DNA of 64,000 nucleotides from an uncultured Chloroflexus sp. (GTDB lineage: Bacteria; Chloroflexota; Chloroflexia; Chloroflexales; Chloroflexaceae), in contig NZ_CALFBQ010000019.1 in the NCBI RefSeq assembly GCF_937951745.1, positions 1 through 64,000 of the forward strand, given 5' to 3'. Below are positions 25,280 through 33,827 of the stretch, one piece after another. The notes under the pieces were generated by a model that had not been told where the DNA came from, did not search any database, and saw only the letters and a program-made list of their open reading frames with translations. Position numbers and translations under genes: made by a program. Each line of letters opens with the position of its first letter. The stretch's first letter is position 1.

Positions 25280-26029
25280 ATGGAGCTTGATCGCAGCCAC
25301 TCGCGTGAATTGAGCGTCGCCCGCGTGTTGACGGCGCTAGCGCAGGGTGAGATGAACATCGAAGCGGCGATGCCGTACAGCAGCAACTACACCTTGCTTA
25401 CCAGCATTGTGTACGAGGACCTGCATCTGTTGGCGGTGTATAAGCCGCAGCGCGGCGAGCGCCCGCTGTGGGATTTTCCGCGTGGCACACTCTACCGGCG
25501 CGAGGCAGCGGCGTATGTGGTCAGCGAGGCGCTCGGCTTTCATTTCGTACCGCCGACTGTGGTACGCGATGGGCCATATGGGGTAGGTATGGTGCAGCTC
25601 TTCATTGACAATGATGAGGAGGTGCATCTGTTTACGATGTTGAAGCAGGGCGGTTACGAGCAGGAGATTAAACAGCTCTGCGCGTTTGATTGTCTGGTTA
25701 ACAATGCTGATCGTAAGAGCGGCCACTGCCTACAAGGACGTGATGGTCGGTTATGGGCAATCGATCACGGTATCTGCTTTCATGTCGAACCCAAGCTGCG
25801 CACGGTGTTATGGGATTTTGTCGGTGAACCGTTGCCTGATGAGGTGATGGCAGCGTTTACCGCCTTTCGCCAGCAGCTCGAGCAGAATGATCAGGTGGCG
25901 CAAGCGCTGCACATGCTGCTCGATCGAGCTGAGGTGCGCGCATTGCGCCGCCGACTGAACAACTTGCTTGAGAGCGGTCGCTATCCGCCGCCCGGTCCCG
26001 GCCCGCACGTGCCTTGGCCGCCAGTGTGA
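25280..26029 (+). CDS. SCO1664-family PI3/4-kinase-like protein
   Basis: A 249-residue protein distantly like phosphatidylinositol kinases and HipA-type kinases. VYKPQRGERPLWDFP (Lys55) is a candidate ATP lysine. AFDCLVNNADRKSGHCL (about 135-151) matches a catalytic-loop DxxxxNxDR/K pattern. WAIDHGICF (Asp162) is a likely metal-binding Asp. The chosen ATG at 25280 follows AAGGGGACGGT; 56 bases separate it from the DUF3090 gene. It is the third member of the conserved trio and ends at a bidirectional hairpin. Phosphotransfer to a small sugar or lipid alcohol is a guess from the mutase next door. Confidence 0.8.
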   Translation: MELDRSHSRELSVARVLTALAQGEMNIEAAMPYSSNYTLLTSIVYEDLHLLAVYKPQRGERPLWDFPRGTLYRREAAAYVVSEALGFHFVPPTVVRDGPYGVGMVQLFIDNDEEVHLFTMLKQGGYEQEIKQLCAFDCLVNNADRKSGHCLQGRDGRLWAIDHGICFHVEPKLRTVLWDFVGEPLPDEVMAAFTAFRQQLEQNDQVAQALHMLLDRAEVRALRRRLNNLLESGRYPPPGPGPHVPWPPV

Positions 26030-26084
26030 TGATTTGGCTCCCCTCCCAATCCCCCCGCTAGGGAAGTGGTGCTGTTTACCGCCG

Positions 26085-26208
26085 AGGACGCGGAGGACGA
26101 TCACTATCCCAATGATGCCGTGCCCTTGGTGGGGCCAGACGGCCGTCCGGCGCTAGGGCGGCTTGGTCCCCTTTGCGGCTTTGCATTAGACCTTCTGCAC
26201 CCTTAGCG
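26085..26208. repeat. Intergenic CGCGGAGGACG-type repeat
   Basis: GTTTACCGCCGAGGACGCGG at 26087 resembles the copies at 2934 and (inverted) 37372. CTTTGCGGCTTTGC follows at about 26171. No gene is present between the two convergent genes. Confidence 0.4.
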
Positions 26209-26230
26209 GGGCCGGACAATCGTCCGGCCC
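26209..26230. terminator. Bidirectional terminator hairpin
   Basis: GGGCCGGAC, loop AATC, GTCCGGCCC: a perfect 9-bp stem between convergent genes ending at 26029 (+) and 26251 (-). There is no long T-run on either side. Confidence 0.6.
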
Positions 26231-26250
26231 TATGGTGTCTTTGCGTTACC

Positions 26251-28689
26251 CTACGCCACCAGCTCGAAAGGCGCGCTCAGCCGGATGTCTGCCGCCGAAC
26301 GGCCCACCAACGCCACGAATGCACCCGGTTCGGCTACCCACCCCGGCCCTGCTGGATCGTAGTAGCTCAGCGCCTCGCGATCAATGGTGAACGTGACCGT
26401 TGTCGTTTCGCCGGGTTGCAGCGCGATCTTAGCAAAGCCTTTCAGCTCTTTGTCGGGGCGCATCAGCCGCGCTACGCTGTCACGCACGTAGAGTTGCACC
26501 ACGTCCGTGCCGGGGCGTGAGCCAGTATTGGTGACATCAACGCTCACGGTGATTGTCTCGTCGGGTCGCATCGTTGTGGCTGAGAGGCGGAGATTGCGGT
26601 AAGCAAATGTGGTATAGCTCAACCCAAACCCAAACGGGAAGAGCGGTTCGATGCCTTTGCGGTCGTAATAGCGGTAGCCAACAAACAAGCCCTCGCCGTA
26701 CAGGACGTGGCCGTTTTCGCCGGGGTAATTGATGTAGGCCGGATTGTCGGCCAGCCGCTTGGGGAAGGTGGTGGGCAGGCGTCCACCCGGATCGGCTACT
26801 CCAAAGAGGACATCGGCAATCGCATTGCCCGCCTCTTGGCCGCCATACCACGCGAGTACCACAGCTGCTACTTCGTCGAGCCAAGGCATGCGCAATGGAG
26901 AGCCAGCATTCAGTACCACGATAGTACGTGGATTGACCGCAGCTACTCGCTGAATGAGTTCGTTCTGTCGGCCCGGCAGCTCCATATCGCTGCGATCAAA
27001 GCCTTCGCTTTCCCACTCTTTGGTCAAGCCGGCAAAGACGATTGCCACCTGCGAGCGGGCGGCCAACGCCACTGCTTCCTCAATCGGATCATCCTCCCGT
27101 TCCGGCCAGAGACCAACCTGCACCGCGCGCCAGTTGCCGGGCGCTGGCCAGCGGTACTCGACCACCAAGCGGTAGCGCCGACTCGCCATCAGCGTTACCG
27201 TCTGGCGTTGCTCGTTGCCGTCCATCAGCTCTTTGTTCCAGCCATCTAGCACCAGCTCATCATCGAGCCAGAGCCGGGCTTGCCCAATGCACGACAGCCC
27301 TAGTTGGTAGCGTCCACTCTGCGGCGGCAGTAAATCACAGCTTAGCCGGGTCGCGAAGGTGGCAAGGTTCAGATATTCGATCTGGTCGCCAAACCAACTC
27401 GCTTCGAGGGTCATCAGGCGATCGGTACGCACCGGCGCGCCGCTGAGGTCGAGATCGGTAAAGTAGTCGATCCGTACCCCGGACTGGTTGCTGCCGGGCA
27501 CCCGAATCCACTCCGGATCGAGGTTGGGCAAGCGGCGGAAGATCGGCGTGCCGATGGCATAATCAATGACGCATTGCGCGCCGGCGCGAGCGCGGATGCC
27601 CTGCAACGGCGTGACGACATAGTGCGGCGCGACTTCCGAGCTGCCACCGCCCATGATCGCAGCCCAATGCGCATTGGCCCCGATCACGGCAATCGTTTGC
27701 GGGAGTTCGGGATTGAGCGGCAACACCTGCCCGTCATTCTTGAGCAACACGATCGACTCGACGCCGGCCCGCCGGATAAGCGCGCGGTGTTCAGGCCGGT
27801 CGTTAGCCTGTTCCGCCGCCGGCGTAGGGTTGGCAAAGCCGCCGACCCGCTCAATGGTACGCAACAACCGGCGCACCTTATCATCGAGGTCAGCCTCGCT
27901 CAGATCTCCCCGCTCAATCGCCGCCAGCACATGCTCACGGCTTAGCCAGCGCGCCGGCCCCGGCATCTCTAGATCAAGACCGTTGCTGGTGGCGCGCTCG
28001 CTGTAGGTGCCGTACCAGTCTGACATCACCAACCCATCGAACTGCCATTCGCCCTTGAGAGTCTCCACCAGCAACCGACGGTTTTCGCTGGCCCAGACAC
28101 CGTTGATCCGGTTATAAGCCGACATGATCGTCCACGGCTTGGCCTGCTTGATCGCCATCTCGAATGGGCGCAGATAAATTTCACGCAGTGGTCGCTCACC
28201 CACGTCAGAACTCATACTAAATCGCTCGAATTCCGAATCGTTGCAGACGAAGTGCTTAATGCACGCCCCCACACCTCTGCTCTGCAAGCCGGTGATGTAG
28301 GCCGAAGCCATCACGCCGGTGAGGTAGGGATCTTCGGAAAAGCACTCGAAGTTACGCCCGGCTAGGGGCGAGCGATGAATGTTAACGGTTGGCGCGAGCA
28401 AAATGTGTGCGCCCTTGTCTTTCGTTTCGGTGGCCAGCGCCTCGCCGATCTCGCGTATCAGTTCTGGGTTCCACGTTGCGCCCATCGCCACGCCGACCGG
28501 GAAACAGGCCGAAGGATGGGAGCCGTTACGGCTAGCGCCGCGTGCGCCGTTAGGGCCATCGGTAACTTTAATTGCCGGAATGCCGAGGCGCGGGATTGCG
28601 ACGGTGTGCCACGCATCGGCCCCGGCCACGAGCGCAATCTTCTCGTCGAGTGTGAGTTGCGCAAGGAGTGTTTCGGTGTGATTAGTCAT
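26251..28689 (-). CDS. GH3 beta-glucosidase with PA14 insert
   Basis: An 812-residue glycoside hydrolase family 3 enzyme, apparently cytoplasmic (no signal peptide). The N-terminal barrel shows VTDGPNGARG, ECFSEDPYLTG, CIKHFVCNDSE and the nucleophile Asp in LVMSDWYGTY. The second domain holds VLLKNDGQVLPL, a PA14-like insert (about residues 390-540; GVRIDYFTDLD, LWLDDELVLDGW) and FAGLTKEWESEGFDR. A fibronectin III-like domain ends it. The start at 28689 follows AGAGGAACATC; an upstream in-frame start would add 48 unconserved residues. It is the last gene of the beta-glucan locus and would release glucose from imported oligosaccharides. Confidence 0.92.
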   Translation of the reverse strand: MTNHTETLLAQLTLDEKIALVAGADAWHTVAIPRLGIPAIKVTDGPNGARGASRNGSHPSACFPVGVAMGATWNPELIREIGEALATETKDKGAHILLAPTVNIHRSPLAGRNFECFSEDPYLTGVMASAYITGLQSRGVGACIKHFVCNDSEFERFSMSSDVGERPLREIYLRPFEMAIKQAKPWTIMSAYNRINGVWASENRRLLVETLKGEWQFDGLVMSDWYGTYSERATSNGLDLEMPGPARWLSREHVLAAIERGDLSEADLDDKVRRLLRTIERVGGFANPTPAAEQANDRPEHRALIRRAGVESIVLLKNDGQVLPLNPELPQTIAVIGANAHWAAIMGGGSSEVAPHYVVTPLQGIRARAGAQCVIDYAIGTPIFRRLPNLDPEWIRVPGSNQSGVRIDYFTDLDLSGAPVRTDRLMTLEASWFGDQIEYLNLATFATRLSCDLLPPQSGRYQLGLSCIGQARLWLDDELVLDGWNKELMDGNEQRQTVTLMASRRYRLVVEYRWPAPGNWRAVQVGLWPEREDDPIEEAVALAARSQVAIVFAGLTKEWESEGFDRSDMELPGRQNELIQRVAAVNPRTIVVLNAGSPLRMPWLDEVAAVVLAWYGGQEAGNAIADVLFGVADPGGRLPTTFPKRLADNPAYINYPGENGHVLYGEGLFVGYRYYDRKGIEPLFPFGFGLSYTTFAYRNLRLSATTMRPDETITVSVDVTNTGSRPGTDVVQLYVRDSVARLMRPDKELKGFAKIALQPGETTTVTFTIDREALSYYDPAGPGWVAEPGAFVALVGRSAADIRLSAPFELVA

Positions 28690-28883
28690 GATGTTCCTCT
28701 GGGTGAATGTTAAGGATAGCCGCAAAGAGACGCAAACAGATCTTGATGTCGATGCTCGCCGATCCGCCGGCGCCCATCGATTGTCATCGCTAGAGCGCGG
28801 AACGCCCGCAATCTTGCGCATCATGGCGAACAATATGCACCCGCTAGCCGCCTGTCAACCAACTCAACTATGGCGCGGGCCGT
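28690..28883. other. Gap between GH3 and GH16 genes
   Basis: 194 bases with one CCGCAAAGAGACGCAAAC-type repeat stretch near 28721. No hairpin or promoter is convincing. Confidence 0.3.
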
Positions 28884-29717
28884 TCACCCGTTCTTTTGAT
28901 ACACCCGTACATAATCAATCAACATCTGCTGCGGGAAGACGGTTGTTTCATCGGGATACCCCGGCCAGTTGCCGCCTACCGCCAGATTGAGAATGATAAA
29001 GAACGGATGATCGAACACCCACTCGCCCGGCGTTTGATCGCGGCGCAGGGTATGGTAGAGCTGGTCGTCAACGTACCACCGGATTTCGTCCGGCTCCCAT
29101 TCCACAGCATAGAGATGAAAGTCATCGGCTAACGACACTGGGCTGGTAAACGATTTGGTAATCGCGTTGCCGGCGGAATAGCCGGGGCCATGCACCGAGC
29201 CATGCACGGTCATCGGGTCGCCAATGTTCTCCATAATGTCAATCTCGCCGCAGTTGGGCCAGCGCGCCGTCGCAATATTCTCGCCGAGCATCCAGAAGGC
29301 GGGCCAGATTCCTTTGCCGCCGGATGGCAGCTTGATGCGCGCCTCGATCCGGCCATACGTCCATGCGTGTAGGTAATGGGTCTTGATCCGGGCGGACGTA
29401 TATTCCCACGCTAGATACTCTTCGTTACGGGCCTCGATCACCAGCGCGCCGTTTTCGATCCGCGCGTTTTCAGGCCGGTCGGTGTAAAATTGCAACTCGT
29501 TATTGCCCCAGCCACCGGCGCCCTTGTCAAACAGCCAATTGCGCGGATTGAGCGCCTCGCCGTCGAACTCATCACTCCAGACCAGCGTCCATGGCGAGAC
29601 GGTTGGCACCGGTTTCAACGGGGCTGGCGCTGTCGGCGCGGTCGCGCATCCTGCCAGCAGCAGCACCAGCCAAAGCAAGCAGAGATGTTGAGTTATTTGC
29701 ATTCGTAGGTACAACAC
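28884..29717 (-). CDS. GH16 endo-beta-1,3-glucanase (laminarinase-like) lipoprotein
   Basis: A 277-residue glycoside hydrolase family 16 enzyme. The lipoprotein signal has lipobox LLAGC and a short Pro/Thr spacer. VWSDEFDG, the catalytic GEIDIMENIG (two Glu and an Asp in ExDxxE), WPAFWMLG and HLYAVEWEPDEIRWYVDD are typical of bacterial laminarinases or lichenases. It would cut beta-glucan outside the cell for import by the adjacent ABC system. The start is probably a GTG at 29717, 8 bases after AGGA; the ATG at 29702 is possible but poorly spaced. It lies 31 bases after the second GH3 gene. Confidence 0.92.
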   Translation of the reverse strand: MLYLRMQITQHLCLLWLVLLLAGCATAPTAPAPLKPVPTVSPWTLVWSDEFDGEALNPRNWLFDKGAGGWGNNELQFYTDRPENARIENGALVIEARNEEYLAWEYTSARIKTHYLHAWTYGRIEARIKLPSGGKGIWPAFWMLGENIATARWPNCGEIDIMENIGDPMTVHGSVHGPGYSAGNAITKSFTSPVSLADDFHLYAVEWEPDEIRWYVDDQLYHTLRRDQTPGEWVFDHPFFIILNLAVGGNWPGYPDETTVFPQQMLIDYVRVYQKNG

Positions 29718-29747
29718 CGTCGTATTCCTGTGTAAACGGGTTACTGG

Positions 29748-31604
29748 CTAAGGAGTCAAGCCAAATCCATACGGAAAGAGCGGCTCGCCATTGCCGCTTC
29801 CCAACGGCAATTGGTCTAGACTACGCGGCCAAGTCACCGGCAAGCGTCCGCGGAAGGGCCGGTCGCCGAAGAGGACATCGGCCACGCCGGCGCCTTCACT
29901 ACCCGGCAGCCACGCGACGACTAAGGCGTCCCAACGGGGTAGCGAATCGGTAACGATGAGCGGTCGTCCGGCAATGAGCACTACCACCAAGCGCGCACAC
30001 GTTTCTTCCATGCGGTACAACACTCGTTGTTCGTTGATCGGGAGGCTCAGGCTGGCGCTATCGCCGCGCCCTTCGGCGTAAGGCAACTCGCCAACCACGG
30101 CGATGCATACCGCATCGGCGGCGCCCGGATCACCCGTAAAGCGACCGTGTTCGTTGTATTCAACGACTGTCTGCGGTGAGACCGCAGCCTGAATACCGGC
30201 CAAAATAGTGGTGCCGGGAATAATAGAACCAACCCGTCCCTGCCACTCGATCGTCCAGCCGCCAGCTTGGATGCCGAGATCGTTGGCAGCTTGACCACCA
30301 ATGTAAAGGTGTCGAATATCTTTAGTCAACGGGAGCAGTTGCTGTTCGTTTTTGAGTAACACCAGCGACTCGGCGACTGCTGTGCGGGCTAGTTCGCGGT
30401 GCATGGTGCTGCCGATCTGCGGTAGCAAATTGGTCTGAGCAAAGGGCTGCTCGAACAGACCCATCGCGAACTTGACGGTCAAGATGCGGCGCACAGCGTC
30501 GTTGATCCGCTCTTCGCTCACTGCTCCCGCCTCTACCGCCCGCGTCAAAGCGTTGATAAAGCGCCGAGCATCGTAAGGAACCATGTTCATATCAATCCCG
30601 GCATTGATGGCGGTTATCACAGCGCGATCGTAGTTGGGGTCAATCTGGTCGATGGCTGCCCAATCAGAGACGACAAACCCACTGAACCCCAACTCTTGCT
30701 TGAGCACATCGCTCAGCCAATACGAGCTAGCATGCATCTTTTGACCGTTCCAGCTCGAATATGACGCCATGATCACCTGTGCTCCGGCTGCGATGGTGGC
30801 GCGGTAGGGCGGCAAATGCACAGCGCGCAGGATGGCTTCGTCACCCATCGTTTCACCCTGATCAAGCTGGTAGTTTTCGGTCGTTGATGACCCCCACGCC
30901 GTGCCGCCGTCGCCGAGGTAGTGCTTGGGAGTTCCGATCACCCGATTAGGGGCAGCGATGTCAGGGGCTTGCAACCCGCGCACGAAAGCGGCAGCCAGTG
31001 TGGCCACGTGGTCAGGCCGTTCGGCATAACCCTCATACGTTCGCCCCCAGCGCACATCTCGCACGACCATGACGCCCGGTGCATAGTTCCAGAAAACCCC
31101 GGTTGCCGCCATCTCGGTAGCGGTAGCTCGCCCAATCTGCTCAACCAGCACCGGATTGTTCGCTGCCCCTAGCCCGATGTTGTGTGGAAAAATCACCGCA
31201 CCGTAGAGATTGTTATGTCCATGCACGCCGTCAGCGCCATAGATGATTGGAATGCCGAGCCGCGTGCTCAGTGCTGCGTGTTGAAAGGTATTGACCATCT
31301 CGGCCCATGCTGCCGGTGAGTTGTCGGTGGCGGGGTAGCCGCCACCCCCACTGAGCACACCGCCAATAAACAGATCGCGCACCTGATCAGCCGTAAGACT
31401 ATTTTTCTCGATCAGGGTCATCTGCCCAATCTTTTCGGCCAGCGTCATCCGTTGCAACAAATCTTCGACCCGTGCAGGAATAGGTACTGCCGGATCACGA
31501 TAGATTGCGATGGTGACGGTTGGCGAGGGGGCCGTCATGGCTCCACCGCATGCGCTGAGCATTGCCAACATCCATGGAAGCAAGAGGAACGATCGCCATC
31601 GCAT
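29748..31604 (-). CDS. GH3 exo-beta-glucosidase lipoprotein
   Basis: A 618-residue GH3 enzyme with a lipoprotein signal (lipobox LSAC). It has only the two core domains: IYGADGVHGHNN, RTYEGYAERPD, GTPKHYLGDGGT and the nucleophile Asp in GFVVSDWAAIDQ, then SLVLLKNEQQLLPL and GELPYAEGRGD, whose Glu is a candidate acid/base. Its short form and ADGVHGHNN resemble plant and bacterial exo-beta-glucan glucohydrolases. With the GH16 protein it would process beta-glucan at the cell surface. I chose the ATG at 31604 after GTAGGCAG. The preceding permease stop overlaps this site, so the two are co-transcribed. Confidence 0.9.
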   Translation of the reverse strand: MRWRSFLLLPWMLAMLSACGGAMTAPSPTVTIAIYRDPAVPIPARVEDLLQRMTLAEKIGQMTLIEKNSLTADQVRDLFIGGVLSGGGGYPATDNSPAAWAEMVNTFQHAALSTRLGIPIIYGADGVHGHNNLYGAVIFPHNIGLGAANNPVLVEQIGRATATEMAATGVFWNYAPGVMVVRDVRWGRTYEGYAERPDHVATLAAAFVRGLQAPDIAAPNRVIGTPKHYLGDGGTAWGSSTTENYQLDQGETMGDEAILRAVHLPPYRATIAAGAQVIMASYSSWNGQKMHASSYWLSDVLKQELGFSGFVVSDWAAIDQIDPNYDRAVITAINAGIDMNMVPYDARRFINALTRAVEAGAVSEERINDAVRRILTVKFAMGLFEQPFAQTNLLPQIGSTMHRELARTAVAESLVLLKNEQQLLPLTKDIRHLYIGGQAANDLGIQAGGWTIEWQGRVGSIIPGTTILAGIQAAVSPQTVVEYNEHGRFTGDPGAADAVCIAVVGELPYAEGRGDSASLSLPINEQRVLYRMEETCARLVVVLIAGRPLIVTDSLPRWDALVVAWLPGSEGAGVADVLFGDRPFRGRLPVTWPRSLDQLPLGSGNGEPLFPYGFGLTP

Positions 31605-31611
31605 ACGCTGC

Positions 31612-32670
31612 CTACTTTTCAATATTGGTAATCACCACACCTTCGAGGAAGATGCGCTGGGCAAAGAAAAAGACGACAATGGGAATGACTGCCGAGATGA
31701 GCGATGCCGCCTGAATCAGGTTGGCCGACTGCGAGTAGAGATTGTTGAACGCGGTCAGGCCAACGGTAATCGGGAACTTATCAGGATGGCCGGCCAGATA
31801 GATCAACGGGCCGAAGAAGTCGTTCCACGCCCAGAAGAAGTGGAAGAGGGCGACGGCGGTGAGGGCTGGACGCGACATCGGCAAGATAATCGAGAAAAAG
31901 ATACGGAGCGGGCTAGCGCCGTCGATCTGAGCTGCCTCTTCTAGATCGCGCGGAATGCCAAGGAAGAACTGGCGCAGCAAAAAGACGTTGGTACCCCACG
32001 AGAAAAACGCCGGCACAATCAACGGTAACCACGTGCCCACCCAGCCGATCTGCAAGAAGACAAAGTAGGTGGGAATCAATGTCACTGCGCCGGGCAGGAT
32101 TACCGTCGAGAGCATAATCATAAAGAGAATGTTCTTACCGGGAATGCGAAACCGGGCAAAGCCGTAAGCGACCAGCGCCGCCGACAGTACTGCGCCAAAG
32201 GTGGTGATACCGGCGTACATCAGTGTGTTGCGCAACAGGTTCGGAAAGTTGATCGTGTTCCATGCCCGGGTGAAGTTATTCCATTGAATATCGAGTACCC
32301 ATGAACGTTCGAGTTGTCGCCACTGCCCTTGCCATTCAAACGGCCCTGCCGCCGGATTTTCTGGATCGACAAACAAGCTGCTTTGGCGGCCGGGACGGTA
32401 GAGCGCCAATTCCCGAATCTCGCCATCAATCGGGACGAGATACACGTCATACGCCTTGCCTTCGTATTCGAAGGTACGTTCGCGAGCCGGCCACCACGGC
32501 GCGCCGGTTTTGGCGATCTGGCTGTCGGTTTTGACGGCCGTGGTGATGCCGTAGACCATCGGGATCAAGAACAGGGTCAGCACTGCGATGGTAAGGCTGG
32601 TCAGGGCGATACGTGTAAGCGCGACTCGCGTCGCTTTGGGCAAGGTCGTCAATTGTTGTGCGCGTACCAT
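31612..32670 (-). CDS. Sugar ABC transporter permease, MalG-like, with extracytoplasmic insert
   Basis: A 352-residue permease of the MalG/CUT1 kind: TM1 (about 21-46), further helices, and the EAA loop LEEAAQIDGASPLRIFFSIILP that contacts the ATPase. Between TM1 and TM2 lies an unusually long segment (about 50-145) with FEYEGKAYDVYLVPIDG and WQGQWRQLERSW, which looks like a small beta-rich extracytoplasmic domain. The start at 32670 overlaps the stop of the other permease as TGATG and follows GGGGAGGAACGGTG; the longer in-frame start is not credible. The matching ATPase is absent, as is usual for CUT1 systems that share MsmK/MalK. Confidence 0.88.
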   Translation of the reverse strand: MVRAQQLTTLPKATRVALTRIALTSLTIAVLTLFLIPMVYGITTAVKTDSQIAKTGAPWWPARERTFEYEGKAYDVYLVPIDGEIRELALYRPGRQSSLFVDPENPAAGPFEWQGQWRQLERSWVLDIQWNNFTRAWNTINFPNLLRNTLMYAGITTFGAVLSAALVAYGFARFRIPGKNILFMIMLSTVILPGAVTLIPTYFVFLQIGWVGTWLPLIVPAFFSWGTNVFLLRQFFLGIPRDLEEAAQIDGASPLRIFFSIILPMSRPALTAVALFHFFWAWNDFFGPLIYLAGHPDKFPITVGLTAFNNLYSQSANLIQAASLISAVIPIVVFFFAQRIFLEGVVITNIEK

Positions 32671-33659
32671 CACCGTTCCTCCCCTGCGTAAAAGACCCAG
32701 AAGCGCGAGGTGCCAAAGAGCACGATCGTAATGATCATGGCGATAATCAACATGAGCCATGCCAGCGTCGCGCCGTAGCCCATGCTAAAAAAGCTGAACG
32801 ACTGCTTGTAGAAGTAGACCATAAAGAAGCGGGTCATGCCTTCAGGGAAGCCGGTGCCGCCATTGAGGACGAAGGGGGCGAGGAAGTATTGCAACGAACC
32901 GATGACCCCTAACACCAGTTGATAGAAGATGACCGGTGTAATTAGCGGAATGGTGATAAAGATCAGGCGTTGAAACCAGTTGGCGCCGTCAATCTGGGCT
33001 GCTTCGTAGAGTTCGGTTGGCACGCCTTGCAAGCCGGCCAGAAAGATGATCATCGCATTGCCGACACCCCATAACCCGAACATCGTGTAGGCATAATAGA
33101 CCAGATTAGGGTCGGCCAGCCAGCGTAAGCCTTGCGTGCCGGTAGCGCGAATGCCGGTTAGTCGCTCGATGATCACATTGATCCAGCCGGTCTGTTCATT
33201 AAGGACGCCATTCCAGATGAGCACTGTTGCTACGAGCGGGATCATGGTCGGCATGTAGAACAGCGTGCGGTAGACGCTCTTGCCCAAGACGTGCTCGGAG
33301 TTGAGCAACACCGCCAGAAAGAGTGAGAAGAGTAACGAGATTGGTAATGAAATGGCGGCAAAATGAAATGTGCGGCGCAGCGACAGCCAGACCTCGGTAT
33401 CTTGAAACAACGCCCGCTGCCAATTGGCAAAACCGATAAAGCGCGCTTGATCAGGTGTGGCTGGGTTGAAATCGTAGAGCGAAAAACCGAACGATGCAAT
33501 CATTGGCAATAGGTAAAAGAGCAGAAAGCCAACGATCCATGGACTAATGAAGAATAAGCCCCAACGGATCTCTTTCTTTTCTAATCTGCTCAGCCGACGC
33601 CGTTTCGTTGTGGCGGTCTGCTTGCGTAATATGCCGCTGAGTTCTGGTAAGGGAGCCAT
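32670..33659 (-). CDS. Sugar ABC transporter permease, MalF/LacF-like
   Basis: A 329-residue CUT1 permease with about six membrane helices and the EAA motif LYEAAQIDGANWFQRLIFITIP. FYMPTMIPLVATVLIWNGVLN and GFANWQRALF are typical of the MalF/UgpA branch. The ATG at 33659 follows AAGGAGG at ideal spacing; a GTG two codons earlier is less likely. It pairs with the MalG-like protein, whose start overlaps its stop, and with the solute-binding lipoprotein upstream. Confidence 0.92.
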   Translation of the reverse strand: MAPLPELSGILRKQTATTKRRRLSRLEKKEIRWGLFFISPWIVGFLLFYLLPMIASFGFSLYDFNPATPDQARFIGFANWQRALFQDTEVWLSLRRTFHFAAISLPISLLFSLFLAVLLNSEHVLGKSVYRTLFYMPTMIPLVATVLIWNGVLNEQTGWINVIIERLTGIRATGTQGLRWLADPNLVYYAYTMFGLWGVGNAMIIFLAGLQGVPTELYEAAQIDGANWFQRLIFITIPLITPVIFYQLVLGVIGSLQYFLAPFVLNGGTGFPEGMTRFFMVYFYKQSFSFFSMGYGATLAWLMLIIAMIITIVLFGTSRFWVFYAGEER

Positions 33660-33782
33660 TGTCACGCCTCCTTGTCGGCAGGGTGGGGCAGGGTGGTACG
33701 AGTATACCGTTCTACCTTCAACCCAACACCTTCCTCATCTTGCGCCGTTGATATAGTGCGTCAACGTGGTCTCGTCATTGAT

Positions 33783-33816
33783 GACGGCCCTGCGACTGCC
33801 TAGCAGGGCCGCCGTC
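33783..33816 (-). terminator. Attenuator-like hairpin between binding protein and permease
   Basis: GGCCCTGC (33786-33793) pairs with GCAGGGCC (33803-33810), and GACG/CGTC outside extends it with a bulge. It lies 12 bases after the binding-protein stop. Hairpins here often give more binding protein than permease by protecting or partly ending the message. Confidence 0.6.
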
Positions 33817-33827
33817 GTGTAAAGTGA

